Assembly (NCBI GenBank): GCA_004352715.1
Contig: SCFE01000011.1
Location: 985,800 to 1,049,799, forward strand
Source of the DNA: Hofstenia miamia
Lineage: Eukaryota > Xenacoelomorpha > Acoela
Reading direction: 5' to 3'
Length of the DNA stretch: 64,000 nt
Shown here: positions 1-12,719 of the stretch, piece by piece
How positions within the stretch are numbered: the first letter of the stretch is position 1
Layout of the letters: each line of letters starts with the position of its first letter
Program-made: the position numbers and the translations under genes
Notes under the pieces: generated by a model
Told to the model about the DNA's origin: nothing
Seen by the model: only the letters and a program-made list of their open reading frames with translations
Database searches by the model: none

Positions 1-183
1 GAAAAGTATTTAACACTCTCGCCATTGTACAGAAAGCATTTAGGATGTTACATTAATGGTTAAATGCACTGTTTGGTCGGGTACATTTTCAATTTATTGT
101 TTAACTCAATATCTCTATACTTTACCAATAGTTCACATTTCTGTTGAATTGTATTTCACTATTTTTTCTGTGTGGATCCCCAG

Positions 184-250
184 TAAGGCTACATGGTGCA
201 TTACAGTTGAGAACTATTGGCTTAAATCTTTCAGGCATATAATATTACAA
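184..250 (+). CDS. Candidate internal exon, unknown gene
   Basis: A 67-bp open segment is preceded by a pyrimidine-containing acceptor ending in CCCCAG and followed by the donor GTACGT. Read with one leading base it gives 22 codons beginning KATWCITVENYW. The longer open frame around it (56-322) runs through the putative acceptor and is probably chance. The product is not recognised. At this length a chance exon-like segment in AT-rich DNA is quite possible. Confidence 0.22.
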
Positions 251-1697
251 GTACGTGTTTTTGAAATCTTCTTTAATAGAAAAATTATATTGCTGCAAAA
301 CACTGTAATAAAACAATTGTGAAAATGTCTTAGTATTGTAACCTGGATTAAAAATGTATCACTTTCAGCATCAGTTGATGTTTTCGCCGAAAACTTGCAA
401 AAAAACTAAATATAACACAAAAAGCTAGTGGTGATTTTTTAATTAAGTCCAATGAAAAAAAACCAGTTAGCACATGGTTTACATGATATTGCATGAAATA
501 TTCCAAAAGCCTGCTTTAATGCAGTGCACTAATTACTAAATATAGCACAAGTACAAATATTCACTAAAAATTTAAATTGTACTCAAAATATACAAGAAAG
601 AGACTCTAAGAATAGACACTACATGTAGTCTTGATAAAAACTGTGAGATTGGTGCAGAAGACCTTGATTAACATTCTGTATTTGTCAAAATTACTTGTGG
701 CACAGACCTTCTAGTGCTAAGCTACAAAAATTTGTATTCATGAAGCTTGCAATGATGTTTTTACTTGGGATGTTGTTTTCTGATGTCTTACACAACATTT
801 CAACGTATAACTTTGCATTTTATCAGCTCATATGAGATATGTTCCATACAATACATCCATCTCTTGCTAGGCTGACCTTTGGTAATCCTTAGTTATATAG
901 GCATGATATAATTTATATCTATTACTTCTAAAACCTCATTCAAAAATTTAGGTAACAAAATTGTCCCTATGGTAGGGTAAATTTGATTAACAGCAATTTT
1001 AGCATTATACAAGCAAATGACTATCAATTTTTTCTATTTAGATTTATGATATTGATATACCAAGTAAATTTAGAAAATATCCTGAAAATCAAATCTAAAA
1101 CTTGGTTACAGTCTTAGCTGTAGTTTTAACAAAATTTGTAACATTCTCTCTCACTATAATCACCAAAGTAGCGTTGGGTCTCTGCAAAAGCAATAAACGT
1201 AACAGCGTTAAGGTTCACCTTTGAAAATGCTTAGTGTCTGCTTAAAATTTTTGGAACCTAGAAATCCAAATCAATGCTTACACTATTCGTTGTTTCTAAA
1301 GTAGCATGCAATTCATTGCACTTAGAAACTTGCTCTTGAATTTCTATGCAGTCGCCTAAATTTATACAATTTTAATAGTAATTTGAATATTTATCAGCTT
1401 TGGTCGGTTCGCACTTAATTGACGGCTTTATTTGCAATACTATTATCACTAATTAAGTAACGACTTCTTCAACTGTTGGGTGCTTTGTGATTATCCCCTC
1501 GGGAGTTATAGTTAACAAATTACTTAGACTTCAAACGCTATCTTGCTAGATTTGGTACAGGATATGGGGATTACAATAACGGTTTAATTCGCAATATTTT
1601 TGAGAAAGCAATTCACTGTAAATTGGTTAAATTAATTAAATGTGTTTCTGAGATTCAGAACTTAAAGGAAGGTAGTTGTGCTTAATAATATTAACAG
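251..1697. other. AT-rich non-coding stretch
   Basis: No ORF, RNA gene, TIR pair or repeat could be supported here. It may be intron or intergenic DNA. Confidence 0.5.
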
Positions 1698-1763
1698 AAC
1701 TCCAATTAATAAAGTTTCTTCATTTCAACCTATAGATGAACAACAAATTACGATTTTACCAAA
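1698..1763 (+). CDS. Candidate internal exon, unknown gene
   Basis: The acceptor ttaacag precedes and the donor GTAAGT follows a 66-bp segment that is open in one frame (one leading base, 21 codons, two trailing bases). It reads TPINKVSSFQPIDEQQITIL. The composition is less AT-biased than the surroundings, as expected for coding DNA. Only 36 bp downstream, a strong acceptor and a strong donor enclose 9 nt (1800-1808). No family is recognised. Confidence 0.33.
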
Positions 1764-1799
1764 GTAAGTGAAATACAAAATCATGGTTTTTTTCTTTAG

Positions 1800-1808
1800 A
1801 ATATACAG
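1800..1808 (+). CDS. Possible 9-nt microexon
   Basis: Nine bases, AATATACAG, lie between a long pyrimidine run ending in CTTTAG and the consensus donor CAG|GTAAGC. Added to the exon ending at 1763, which leaves two bases over, the frame stays open. The intervening 36 nt is very short for an animal intron. An alternative is that one of the two splice-site pairs is a decoy. Confidence 0.18.
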
Positions 1809-1948
1809 GTAAGCAACTAAGAATAAAAAGGTTCAATGCCATTCATTCTCACAGACCTAATACAATTTTTTCTCCAAAATATTTTTTCCATAAAGCCTTA
1901 TACGTTAATAAAACAATCTTTCTTCTCCAACATCAAAGACTTTGATAT

Positions 1949-1985
1949 GTGATCACGTGATTTTTACTCCGATGACGTCATTACT
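1949..1985. promoter_or_regulatory. Palindromic E-box and CRE-like site pair
   Basis: TCACGTGA (1953-1960) and TGACGTCA (1973-1980) are perfect 8-bp palindromes 12 bp apart. They match the cores bound by bHLH-type and CREB/ATF-type factors. No adjacent gene start is visible, so a regulatory role is only a suggestion. Confidence 0.2.
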
Positions 1986-2324
1986 TAATGATATCTTGTA
2001 AAATGCGGTGATTTTTTTTTGAAGTTTTATATTTTTTTAATAGGTTAAATGGTGAATTCTGAGCTGGCAAAGCCTGGTTAATATATTTAGGGAGGCTTTC
2101 TAGTTTGCAACAGATATGCAATGTAGAAATTTCGAACAAAACATCAGTTTTGGATAAAATCGCAACATGGCATAATTAAAATATTGTTGACAAAAGTTTC
2201 ATAGCAATAGAATGCCTAGGTGAAGCTACTTAAGATTTTGTTAGAATAATTCCCATACTATGTTTGGGAAAGCTCAGAGATATCGGGCTTTTTCAAAAAA
2301 CCTAAATTTAAAATAGAACGTAAT

Positions 2325-2325
<1 letters not shown>

Positions 2326-2369
<44 letters not shown>

Positions 2370-2717
2370 TTATTCTATTTTCAATAATATATTTGGGCAT
2401 TGATCTTATAAGTATATTNNNNNNNNNNNNNNNNNNNNNNNNNNNNNNNNNNNNNNNNNNNNNNNNNNNNNNNNNNNNNNNNNNNNNNNNNNNNNNNNNN
2501 NNNNNNNNNNNNNNNNNNNNNNNNNNNNNNNNNNNNNNNNNNNNNNNNNNNNNNNNNNNNNNNNNNNNNNNNNNNNNNNNNNNNNNNNNNNNNNNNNNNN
2601 NNNNNNNNNNNNNNNNNNNNNNNNNNNNNNNNNNNNNNNNNNNNNNNNNNNNNNNNNNNNNNNNNNNNNNNNNNNNNNNNNNNNNNNNNNNNNNNNNNNN
2701 NNNNNNNNNNNNNNNNN

Positions 2718-2750
<33 letters not shown>
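2326..2750. repeat. (TA)n microsatellite flanking a 299-bp gap
   Basis: A TA run (about 2326-2366), a short unique segment, the N gap 2419-2717, then a TA run to about 2750. The IYIYIY open frames over this region are artefacts of the TA repeat and Ns. Confidence 0.9.
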
Positions 2751-2751
<1 letters not shown>

Positions 2752-3027
2752 CTTCTGTGATTTTCTGTGATTATAATGTTTACAAATATATAATATGAGA
2801 CTAGTGTAATACACATGCATGTTGTCGATGATTGATTTGTTTTATAATTAACTGCCTGGTTGACGTTTTGTACATTTCTATTTTTAAAGTTCAATTTTAA
2901 ACCATTAAGAGAAAAAAAATATTAGAGTAAGCTTCTTTAAATATTAATCAGTCCACTCATTTTCATTTAATGTTTACGAATGCAGTCCATATCATCAATT
3001 ATTTGAAATTACATAAGTATAGTGAAA

Positions 3028-3059
<32 letters not shown>

Positions 3060-3743
3060 NGTTGGCAAAATTACTGCATTTTATACATGTTAAAACTTAG
3101 AAACCAAATTTTATGATTGCTATGTATATTTGAAAGGTCCTAGTCTATGCCTATTTTACTATTATTAAACTTTTGCAAAGTCCACTGTAAGACTTGATGA
3201 TCACGACCAAATTTCATTGGATAGATTCAAATACAGGCACTACCTGATAACCTTCAAACTGAATTATTTCATGGTATAAACCATACAAAATTTGACATAC
3301 ATAAATAAATAAATAATATTACATTGCGTATACAAGTAAAAATACAAATTTCTACGTGATACATTTCACTGTTTACATTTAAAATTTTACATTTATTTCA
3401 CTGTTGTAAACAAGTCATGCTATTTTGTGCCAAGTGCGTTAGAAATTTTCATTTGATTAATTTTTCATTTATAAACACATTGCCGTCTGCTTACACATTG
3501 GTAGTCAAATCCAGAAATAATTACAGACAAAACTATTCACTGGAATAACATAACTTATCGGAGCATATAGCACTGTGAGAAATAATTGAATATTGGAGCA
3601 ATAATTAGAATTAATTGTAAAGGACTTAGGTTACAGCATGCATTGAAGTGCTAAATAACGCAATTGTAAAATTTTATTAATTTGAATTTCTTCATTTGCA
3701 ACAAAATTGTTTATTTGACGATTTATTATATTTTCATATATAT
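2751..3743. other. AT-rich non-coding stretch with a (TA)n run
   Basis: Holds a TA run at 3030-3059 followed by a single undetermined base at 3060. No gene or TE could be supported. Confidence 0.5.
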
Positions 3744-4743
3744 NNNNNNNNNNNNNNNNNNNNNNNNNNNNNNNNNNNNNNNNNNNNNNNNNNNNNNNNN
3801 NNNNNNNNNNNNNNNNNNNNNNNNNNNNNNNNNNNNNNNNNNNNNNNNNNNNNNNNNNNNNNNNNNNNNNNNNNNNNNNNNNNNNNNNNNNNNNNNNNNN
3901 NNNNNNNNNNNNNNNNNNNNNNNNNNNNNNNNNNNNNNNNNNNNNNNNNNNNNNNNNNNNNNNNNNNNNNNNNNNNNNNNNNNNNNNNNNNNNNNNNNNN
4001 NNNNNNNNNNNNNNNNNNNNNNNNNNNNNNNNNNNNNNNNNNNNNNNNNNNNNNNNNNNNNNNNNNNNNNNNNNNNNNNNNNNNNNNNNNNNNNNNNNNN
4101 NNNNNNNNNNNNNNNNNNNNNNNNNNNNNNNNNNNNNNNNNNNNNNNNNNNNNNNNNNNNNNNNNNNNNNNNNNNNNNNNNNNNNNNNNNNNNNNNNNNN
4201 NNNNNNNNNNNNNNNNNNNNNNNNNNNNNNNNNNNNNNNNNNNNNNNNNNNNNNNNNNNNNNNNNNNNNNNNNNNNNNNNNNNNNNNNNNNNNNNNNNNN
4301 NNNNNNNNNNNNNNNNNNNNNNNNNNNNNNNNNNNNNNNNNNNNNNNNNNNNNNNNNNNNNNNNNNNNNNNNNNNNNNNNNNNNNNNNNNNNNNNNNNNN
4401 NNNNNNNNNNNNNNNNNNNNNNNNNNNNNNNNNNNNNNNNNNNNNNNNNNNNNNNNNNNNNNNNNNNNNNNNNNNNNNNNNNNNNNNNNNNNNNNNNNNN
4501 NNNNNNNNNNNNNNNNNNNNNNNNNNNNNNNNNNNNNNNNNNNNNNNNNNNNNNNNNNNNNNNNNNNNNNNNNNNNNNNNNNNNNNNNNNNNNNNNNNNN
4601 NNNNNNNNNNNNNNNNNNNNNNNNNNNNNNNNNNNNNNNNNNNNNNNNNNNNNNNNNNNNNNNNNNNNNNNNNNNNNNNNNNNNNNNNNNNNNNNNNNNN
4701 NNNNNNNNNNNNNNNNNNNNNNNNNNNNNNNNNNNNNNNNNNN
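3744..4743. other. Assembly gap of exactly 1000 N
   Basis: The round length suggests a placeholder of unknown true size. The left edge is a short TA run. Confidence 0.98.
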
Positions 4744-4867
4744 TGAAACAGGCAATTCGCAATGCTTTTGCTAACTTTAAAATGGAAGATACATGCACGT
4801 ACTTTTCGTCGACTACAACTTTGCATTGATATTGATGGGTTGCAAGTCGACCCTTACGATTAGTCAT
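4744..4867 (-). CDS. Open frame running into the gap, unknown
   Basis: On the minus strand an ATG at 4867 opens 41 codons without a stop until the gap. The residues include KVVVDEKYVHVSSILKLAKA. It is more hydrophilic and balanced than the AT-driven frames nearby, so it may be a first exon or a TE fragment. No family is recognised and the rest is hidden in the gap. Confidence 0.25.
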
Positions 4868-5001
4868 TGTACTTGGATTACTTTTTGATGTTAGTTTTTG
4901 TTTGTTAAATATAGATGTATTGATTATATTAATGATAATGTCTATTTGTATTATTGATTAAGTGCAGTAGTAATTTGAAACGTAGGGACTTATGGAACAG
5001 A

Positions 5002-5044
<43 letters not shown>

Positions 5045-5400
5045 GATACTATTATGCTCAGATTTAAAATCATACAAACTGTGTGGTAATATAATTTACA
5101 ATTCACTACATTTATTTTGTTTAATACATGTATGTTCACTCATTAGTTATATTTTGCAAAATGATTACACAGCAATTGTCTTCTAGAGATCATTGGGGTA
5201 TGTGATGCTCCACATAGACCTTTAGTAGATTTTTCAACTTATATATTACTCAATATTTCATATACCAGTTTTTTCGAATATGTAAGGCAAAAATTTATTA
5301 TAATTCACTGCTTAAGCATGTCGTGGTACAAGATATTGTGTAGTTAGATATCAAAAGTGTTGGTTACTCAAGTATTATTAGAGGATGTTAATAAGATGAT
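4868..5400. other. AT-rich stretch with (TA)n
   Basis: A TA run lies at about 5004-5040. Nothing else could be supported. Confidence 0.5.
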
Positions 5401-5419
5401 GAAATTTACAAATTTTCAG

Positions 5420-5974
5420 ACTTAACTGATTTGAAGTTTATGGCAGTTGAAGAGTCTGATAACATCAATGAAGATGACATTACAATTCTGGATCCTGATC
5501 TGCACCTCAGTGAAACATAGATAACTTTATTCTTGGACCTGTACTAGGAATAAATCAATTCAATGAGAATGAGGTTTTTTTCCTTCCTGTGGAATCGCTT
5601 TCCAGAAATCCATCAGCATTGTAATGCTTTTTGGAAGAAGAAAAGTTAGTACATGGAATTGAGAACACAGTGATGTGGCAAACAATTATCTGAACAGGAA
5701 GCCTTCATAAGATTATTGATTTTACTGGCTGCATTTCGCTTCTTTCTAGAAATGCTGATGAATTGTTGTTGTTTTTCTGTCTGCAGAGCAGCTTTTACAT
5801 TGCATTGCTTTTTGAAAAAAATGCATTCTTGAATACAGATATGAAGAAATCATCAAGATCCTTTGTCTCTAATTACCCTGTAGACAACTTACAAAGCTGC
5901 AGTATAATACTCATTTGGAATTATTTTTAGCTGACGAACAGTTTTTAAAATACATTGACACAGAGCCAGGAAGG

Positions 5975-5980
<6 letters not shown>
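5420..5980 (+). pseudogene. Decayed coding-like region, possibly a transposase
   Basis: A long, frameshifted, stop-containing coding-like stretch. One frame opens with an acidic run ending EDDITILDPDLHLSET; others contain EAFIRLLILLAAF and SRNADELLLFFCLQSSF. An acidic N-terminus followed by an 'AFIGLL..A.. - rNadeLW' block is reminiscent of piggyBac transposases, but the resemblance is weak and no catalytic motif is visible. A (TA)n run (5980-6013) ends it. Confidence 0.2.
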
Positions 5981-6013
<33 letters not shown>

Positions 6014-6015
<2 letters not shown>

Positions 6016-6810
6016 CTGTAGACTACTTGATCTTACAATGTATCTCTTGAAGCCATATATTGGAAGAAGACGGCAATTCTAAAAATTGCTGACTATCAGG
6101 CTATCAAGTGGCCCACAAGAAAATATTAGAAAGGATTAACTCAAATCTAAGTCACTCTTCACGAGAAGCAAAATAAGTTACCTCTATGCCAAATGCAAAT
6201 CAAAATGTTCTAGAAAAATCAGTTCAAAGAAAAATGTGTGCATTTGTTTACATAAAATTTAGGAATACTTATAATTGATTTATAAGGAAACCATCAAATT
6301 TAAAGCTGATTCAAGGTAAGGTAAATATTATGTACACCTTGTATCAAGGAAACATTTATATTGTCGGATTTATTTGTAAACAATGTAATTTATTGGCAGT
6401 TTCTTTTGTTGGAGTATGTCATACCCCAATGGAAGATAACACAATAATTGTTTCGTGTCAGATTAAACGATATATGTGCTTGAGCTATAAGTCTCCTCAT
6501 TTGGGCAGCAACTAGATCATAAACAACAAAAAAACAAAAACAAAAGCATGAATAACCAATTTGAAAGTCATAAAATGCAAATTCCATGCATTATCTAAGC
6601 CAATAAAAGCATATATGCCCATTTTCAGTAAGATTTTTTCATACCAGTGCTTAATTTGGCATAAAAATGACCATTCCTAGTTACATTCATTTTTTTATTG
6701 ATAGTATTTCTTGTACCAGTGAATAAAGACCTTAGCGCAAACACTAGAACTTCTTTTAGTTGAACCTGTTAGTTAAATTATTATGGATGAACGATATTTG
6801 AATAATATAG
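6014..6810. other. AT-rich stretch, no supported gene
   Basis: Two opposed open frames of about 60 codons (6330-6515 plus, 6390-6587 minus) overlap each other. Neither carries a recognisable motif. Confidence 0.4.
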
Positions 6811-6818
6811 GTGAACAC

Positions 6819-6952
6819 CAGTGTTGCAACCGAGCCGTAATTTTATTGGCCCGACCCGGCCTGGTCAATGTAATTTTAAACCCGGCCCAGCCCGGCCCGT
6901 CTCAATGCACGAATTTTTAAGCTCGGCCTGGCCCGGCCCGGTTGCAACACTG
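6819..6952. mobile_element. 134-bp palindromic hAT MITE
   Basis: The ends are inverted repeats CAGTGTTGCAACC / GGTTGCAACACTG. They are flanked by 8-bp direct repeats GTGAACAC (6811-6818) and GTGACCAC (6953-6960), 7 of 8 identical, as expected for hAT insertion. The interior is unusually GC-rich here (CCCGGCCC-type subterminal repeats) and nearly palindromic, with no coding capacity. An autonomous hAT elsewhere would have mobilised it. Confidence 0.8.
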
Positions 6953-6960
6953 GTGACCAC

Positions 6961-8280
6961 ATCCAACATTATACTTCGAAAAAATTTCAAATTTGACTTA
7001 TTTAAAATAAACTTTAAATTTTTATCAAGAATATTCTTATCTAAATATTTCATTTAAAATATTTTTACATTTATCTAAGCGAAGCCTATATTGTACAATT
7101 CAAGTTTATTCAATAAACTAGCGTGTTAAACAGATTATAGTTGTTTAAGCGACGTTGGTATAAATTAAAAAATATTATTCTAATCTGTCAATCTAAATTA
7201 GTTAACTTCGAAGAAACTTTGGTAACCTCGGAGAAAGAGCGCTGAAATCCGACAGAAATTAAACGAAACTTAAAAACATTGCAGTTTGACGTTGACAGTT
7301 AGCGTTACCTATGAACACATAAATAAAGGCTTGGCAGAAATTATTAAAAGCAGTTAATCATCTGTCCAATTACGACAGTACTTATGGAGCCGGCCTGTCA
7401 AAACAGAGTCCAAATTTCATTTGAAAAATAATATTCGTTAATAAAATTGACCTTTTAAAATTCCATAGCAAATCCTAATTTACATACCCAAAACATTTAA
7501 GTTCTAAAATGATGAATTTAATGATGTAAAAAACTATGCAATTCTACATCAAAAAATAAAAATATGTATAAAATACAATGTTCAATGCTCTTAGTTAACT
7601 TTTAGTAACTAATTTCTATAATCACTTTCCTATTGATGAAACATAAAGGTTTGAAAAGAATTCAATGAATTATGATAAGATTTTGCTTAATGTATGTGCA
7701 TTAATTAACTAATGAAATAACTGCAAATTTCATATAAATATTTGCGAATAGACGATTTAAATGTTGTTAAGCGTCGTCTGGTCTTTTAAGATTACGAATG
7801 CCATTGTTCATCAAAGGTTTTTTAGATAATAGTTGGTGATGCAGGGTGGAGTCTATCTGCATTAGGTTTTTCTGTAAACAATGCTTCAAACCTGATTACC
7901 GAAATTATGTAATCTTTCTAAAATCATGTTAGTTTTCAATTTTCCTAAAAATATCCAAGGTTAAGCACGTGTTTTGTCGACCTTGAAACCGTGCGAAGAA
8001 TTCTTATTAAAAGCAATTTAGCTAAAGATCGCTTGTCATGCAATTTTGCAAATTGTTTTGACAAAAAGCGTTATTGCGTAATACTTAGCTACAATGTTTC
8101 AACATTTAAAATTCATGGGAAATTTTTCTGATACAATAATGTATACCATTCTAGTTATTTATTAATTCGTGAACGAAGCGCCTTAATTCCGATTTCTTGT
8201 CATTTATTGATAAGATCAAACGCAATTTCTGTCAATAATATTAAAATACAAATAAGCACTTGTCAATAACAACTTACACA
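6961..8280. other. AT-rich stretch, nothing supported
   Basis: No ORF, TIR pair or RNA gene could be supported. Confidence 0.5.
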
Positions 8281-8282
8281 TC

Positions 8283-8286
8283 TATG

Positions 8287-8371
<85 letters not shown>

Positions 8372-8478
8372 TTAGGAGCAAAATACTTGAAATAGGTTCT
8401 TAGAAAACTAAAGATTTATTTTTTAACTATTATTTTAATATTTGATATTAATTAATCCATTAAATTTCGCATCAATGG

Positions 8479-8530
<52 letters not shown>

Positions 8531-8595
8531 CATATGTATATGTATGTATATATATATATATACATATGTATATGTATATATATATATACATAAAT
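8283..8595. repeat. Two long (TA)n / TATG-CATA arrays
   Basis: TA runs at about 8283-8366 and 8478-8591. The second is interspersed with TATG and CATA and is self-complementary, so it is prone to cruciform formation. Confidence 0.9.
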
Positions 8596-9173
8596 GTATA
8601 TTTTATGAATAGAAAATTTTTATTCAATCAGACATGCATTGCATTAGTATATCCTAATACATAATATGTGTGTAATTAAGTTTCATTGACATATTTTTTA
8701 ATGCGTTTCCAATTAATGATTGCCTGATATTTGCTTCTAAAATGTTCTATTAATGGGTCGAGTAAAATTCTACATTTGTCATTCCAATAAAATTTGCTAT
8801 GCTTACATAATCTTTTATAAAGAATATACAGAAATCTATATAATTGTAGTCCTTAACTTTCTATTGAAGCAATGATGATTAATCAGGCGAAGTAATTACT
8901 TCAGTAATTAGTTGCAAACCATTCACTAAACTATTAAGATTATTCGGATCATTAATTTCACTAAATAATGAGGGAAAGCTCTGATTAATTAGTTGAATAA
9001 ATCAAATACTATGAGAAAAAATTCCCTAGTGGCCAGTGTTAATATCAAACAGAAATCAATTTATTTTGTAAAAATTCTTCGCAAATATATGCAAAGCATT
9101 CCATTCTTTGGAAATGAGTAGAAAAATTTTACTGTAAATACGATTTGATATAGATATAGACTAAGCTTGGAAT
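8596..9173. other. AT-rich stretch, nothing supported
   Basis: No supported feature. Confidence 0.5.
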
Positions 9174-9377
9174 TCAAATATAACTGAAAAATATTCGCTG
9201 TTTTAGGAAAACCTGAATATTAATTGCTGAAGTACCTTTAAATGTCTTAAGAACTACTCGTAAACCAAAAGAAGCGCGCGTTATTTTCATATTGATATTG
9301 AAATGGTCAATGTAAATAGAATAATTCAAAACTTTCCACTTGATTAGATTCTTTATAATCATAGCTATCGATTTTTA
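9174..9377 (-). CDS. Candidate exon or exon remnant, unknown
   Basis: The minus frame is open for about 62 codons and includes IDHFNINMKITRASFGLRVV. This alternating hydrophobic/polar segment resembles structured protein more than random AT-rich translation. A possible acceptor (cgatag) lies near 9365, but no convincing donor was found, so the exon limits are unknown. It has the same orientation as the better candidate exons at 15-20 kb, which could place it downstream in the same gene. Confidence 0.28.
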
Positions 9378-11339
9378 AATTCATTCAGGCTTTTTCATCG
9401 TTGAACTTAAGAATGAAGAGATAATTTCTTCCATATTATTTTTTTACACATGTAAAAACTTTTACTTACTGTGTGAAATATTTGCATCAATAGGGCAACG
9501 TAGCTATAGGCTTGCTATATGGACGTTCCATCAATGCTCCTTGCTTACACCCTTGCATGCAACTGCATGTTTATCATCACATTAATTGCATGCTTATCAA
9601 CAAAAAAAAAGATAGTGTTTAACGTCATTCCACTACAATAGTTCAATATTAAATCTGGAGGTTGTATTCATTAAATATAGAAAAATTTAGGTTTAAAATT
9701 TACTAATAAAACTTTTTCAACGCCGTTCTCATACACAGTCCTTTTAATAATATATTGCTAATGCAATATATTGCAAAAATTTATTGCATTATATATTTTG
9801 GAGGAGAATTTCATAGCAATAACATTGCGATTTATTGACATATTATTGGAATGGCTTAGATTGATATTTTTATGTTTTTTAGCTAAGCGTTTTAAAAATA
9901 AGCAACATAATTACAATAGCAATGGCCCTTTTGGCATAAGAAATTTGAAGGTTGAACGTTATTTTCTACATTAATGGAGTCCTTAAATAAATAAATGTGT
10001 GGGGAAAATGAAGTCCAGTTCTATTCATCTTGCTTACAGAGAAATTAGCAGACTAGCTTAAGCTAAAGTCAATTTATAACGCATAAACTATATTTCCAAT
10101 AACCAAAGAGAGCCTAGCATTGGCTTTATATTTTACTTCTAAAATCACTATTTTTAAGAATAAAAAAACCTTATGACAGCTGCAATAATTTTGAAATAGC
10201 ATTTTTTCAATTTAAAATCACTCTGATATGTCGTATGCTGCTAGACTCAGGCACATGTACAATATTGTGATTAGTTACAAAGTTTTAAAAAAGATAAATA
10301 GGTTTTAAAAATAAAAAAATATATTGCAATTTTGACAAAATAATAAGCAATGCAAAAAATAGAGCAAAATTAAGTTGATAAGCTTACATTTTAAATTTGT
10401 TAAAACCAGTGATAATCCATTTTCAAATTTCTTCTTGATTTTCTTCCAGCATGTAACCATACATCCATATAAACACGTATCTTATATTTTTCATTTTTTA
10501 TGTTCACAAATATACATATGTATTGTTTACGTGTGAAGAAGTACTAATCAAGCAAAAATTTAAAACTTCATATACATGCATGGGTGTGTTATCACATTAT
10601 CTGTTACGACTAATATTCATTTTCTTTTCAATTTTAAATTTCTAGTTATGAGAAGATGAAACCCCATATTTATAACCTTTGTTATTTAAGTGATAAAAAC
10701 TCTGTGGATTTAGAATTATTTGCAGTCAATATTTTATGTAGTTCATAATTCACCTAAAATTTTACAAAATTTCTAATCTCATACACATGTTCTTAAATTA
10801 TTCTCTATGTTCAGAAGAATTGAATAACTGCAACAATAAATTTTTTTCTTTGTGCTTCTTAGCATTGGAAATCTTTACAAAATTGAAAAATTTTAACAAA
10901 TTAAGCATATACATAGGGATGGACAATAGCTCCACTCCTTAATTTACTAACATAATGGTTAATTTTGTCTATAAAGAGAATAAAGTGTATATATTTGATG
11001 TGGGATTCAAGGAAAAGCATTTTATGTTTTCACAAAAACCTTTGTTGAGTATATTTAGAATAATCCTTCAGAAAGAATCTAGTAAAGTCTATATCAACAT
11101 GTAAAGCAAGGTCAAGGCTTGCAAGAGCAGAAACGCTTCTTTAAGAAGTGATTATTCTAAGTATGGACAAAACATTAAGAAAAGCATTGTTAATAAAAAA
11201 CTTCTAACACTACAAGTTAAGCTTTACAAAAGCCAATTTTTAACAAGCCCTTTATTTATACATGCGTCATGGTGCAATGCTGTCACCCTGATGACAGCAT
11301 GTTTTGATTGGCTGGATGAACAACTAACAAATCCACACT
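9378..11339. other. AT-rich stretch, no supported gene
   Basis: A short plus open frame at 9771-9974 has no motif. A small hairpin GCTGTCA-N6-TGACAGC lies near 11278. Nothing else is supportable. Confidence 0.45.
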
Positions 11340-11690
11340 TATTGCACAAGAGTCAGAGCAAATTTATTGCGCAACATATGTATACAAGATCTACAAACTA
11401 ACACATGCAAAAAAATAAACATGAACAAATAACTACAAATTAATATGTACAATATATAATAATATAATCAATGTTTGCGTGAATATTTGTGTAGGTGCTC
11501 AATGTTGGATGTATGTTTCGAACGCATGAAGTGTATTACCGTCCCCTAATGTATACTGTTTTATTAGAAGGAATTGTTTCAATTTTTTTCTAAACTTTTT
11601 ATAGTTTTTTTCTATTCGCGTTTCAATATAATGACTATATAGTATTCTTATCTCATATCCCCAAAATACGTTTTTTGGGAAAAAGGGTTA
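11340..11690 (-). mobile_element. LINE 3' end remnant (C-terminus plus tail)
   Basis: On the minus strand a frame ends NYKKFRKKLKQFLLIKQ...ETYIQH-stop. It matches the layout of the C-terminus of the LINE at 12.2-12.7 kb (NYKHFRRKIKKILLSKQ). Downstream comes the same 3' tail, with AGTTTGTAG and finally GCAATAAATTTGCT next to GACTC. Upstream the frame is broken by a frameshift near 11680. This is a 5'-truncated, dead copy. Confidence 0.65.
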
Positions 11691-12047
11691 ATACAGCAGT
11701 GTGAATGACATAAAGAAAGCAAAATTTTTTAACTATAGCAAAATATTTCAAGTATTGATTTTCAATTTGCACACCCAATATATCCTGATGGCTTAGATTA
11801 TAGTGCTAGATTTTACAGATAGATAGACTCAATTTTTTAAGGCATATATATTGTCTCAAATTGTTGGAGCTATTTCATAAATACTAAACTATCATATTCA
11901 ATATATTACTTGTGCTCATAGCTGGTGTGCTATAAGCGTTGCCATGGTTAGTTGCTTAATAAAAAACCAATTTAAGTACGATTTGTGCATACAAAGGTTG
12001 TTTAAAGTTATTGAGAATATCAATTGGCTGGATTACTTAAGAGTCAA

Positions 12048-12709
12048 GCAAATTTATTGCTAAAATAAACAAAACAAACAAACAAATTCTACAAACTAAT
12101 GTACATGTATATTTACAGAATTAATAATATGCACACTTACTTAAAGGGCGTAAATTTCAAATGTTAAATGAAATCTGTCCATGCGCTTAATTTGTTTGAT
12201 ATTCCTAATAGTGATTGTTTGGATAACAAAATTTTTTTAATTTTTCTTCTAAAATGTTTATAATTTTGTTCCTTTTTTATTTCGAGATTTAAGTCATTCC
12301 ATAATCTAGAAGCTTTAAATGAAAATGAATCTGGACGATTAATACTACTATGCAAATTGTGGTTTCTATCACTGGTTTTGATATAATTGCTTAAAAAGTG
12401 TTTAGATTTTGAATTGTGTACATACTTGTGTATCATACAAAGAGTTTGATATTCGATAAAGTACAATGGTGAAAGAACATTGCCACCTTTTATAAAAGTG
12501 CTCACTGATTTATGCTTATCAATATAATTCAGAGTTCTTATTGCCCAATTGAATATTTTTGCTAGTGATGATCGATTATTTGATGTGATATTTTGGAATA
12601 AAAAACAACAATAGTTAAAGTTACTTAGCACAAAAGAGTTAAGCATTTGTGATTGAAAGGACTGCCCTACATTGCGCAAATGATATAAATATTTAATACC
12701 AGAGGCCAT
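12048..12709 (-). mobile_element. LINE ORF2 C-terminal fragment with 3' tail
   Basis: An uninterrupted minus frame of 181 codons (12709-12164) corresponds to the region after the RT fingers/palm of a non-LTR retrotransposon. It contains FVLSNFNYCCFLFQN, the block FKASRLWNDLNLEI, a basic FRRKIKK segment, then the terminus SLLGISNKLSAW before the stop. In this LINE group the 'lWN.L' and 'FrrklK' blocks mark the ORF2 C-terminus. The short 3' UTR carries ATGTACATTAGTTTGTAG and ends GCAATAAATTTGCT. The catalytic RT motifs are missing, so the copy is 5'-truncated. The RT would normally copy LINE RNA at nicked chromosomal targets. Confidence 0.75.
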
Positions 12710-12719
12710 TTTCCTACAT

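Noticed and set aside
2308-2894. Open frames of repeated Ile-Tyr over TA arrays (also at 21 kb, 59 kb, 62 kb)
   Set aside because: Translation of (TA)n; no coding signal.
3631-4867. Very long frames across Ns (3.7 kb, 43-44 kb, 45.7-46.4 kb, 62 kb)
   Set aside because: Frames are carried by undetermined bases; only the sequenced ends were considered.
6330-6587. Overlapping plus and minus frames near 6.4 kb
   Set aside because: Mutually exclusive, no motif, weak splice context.
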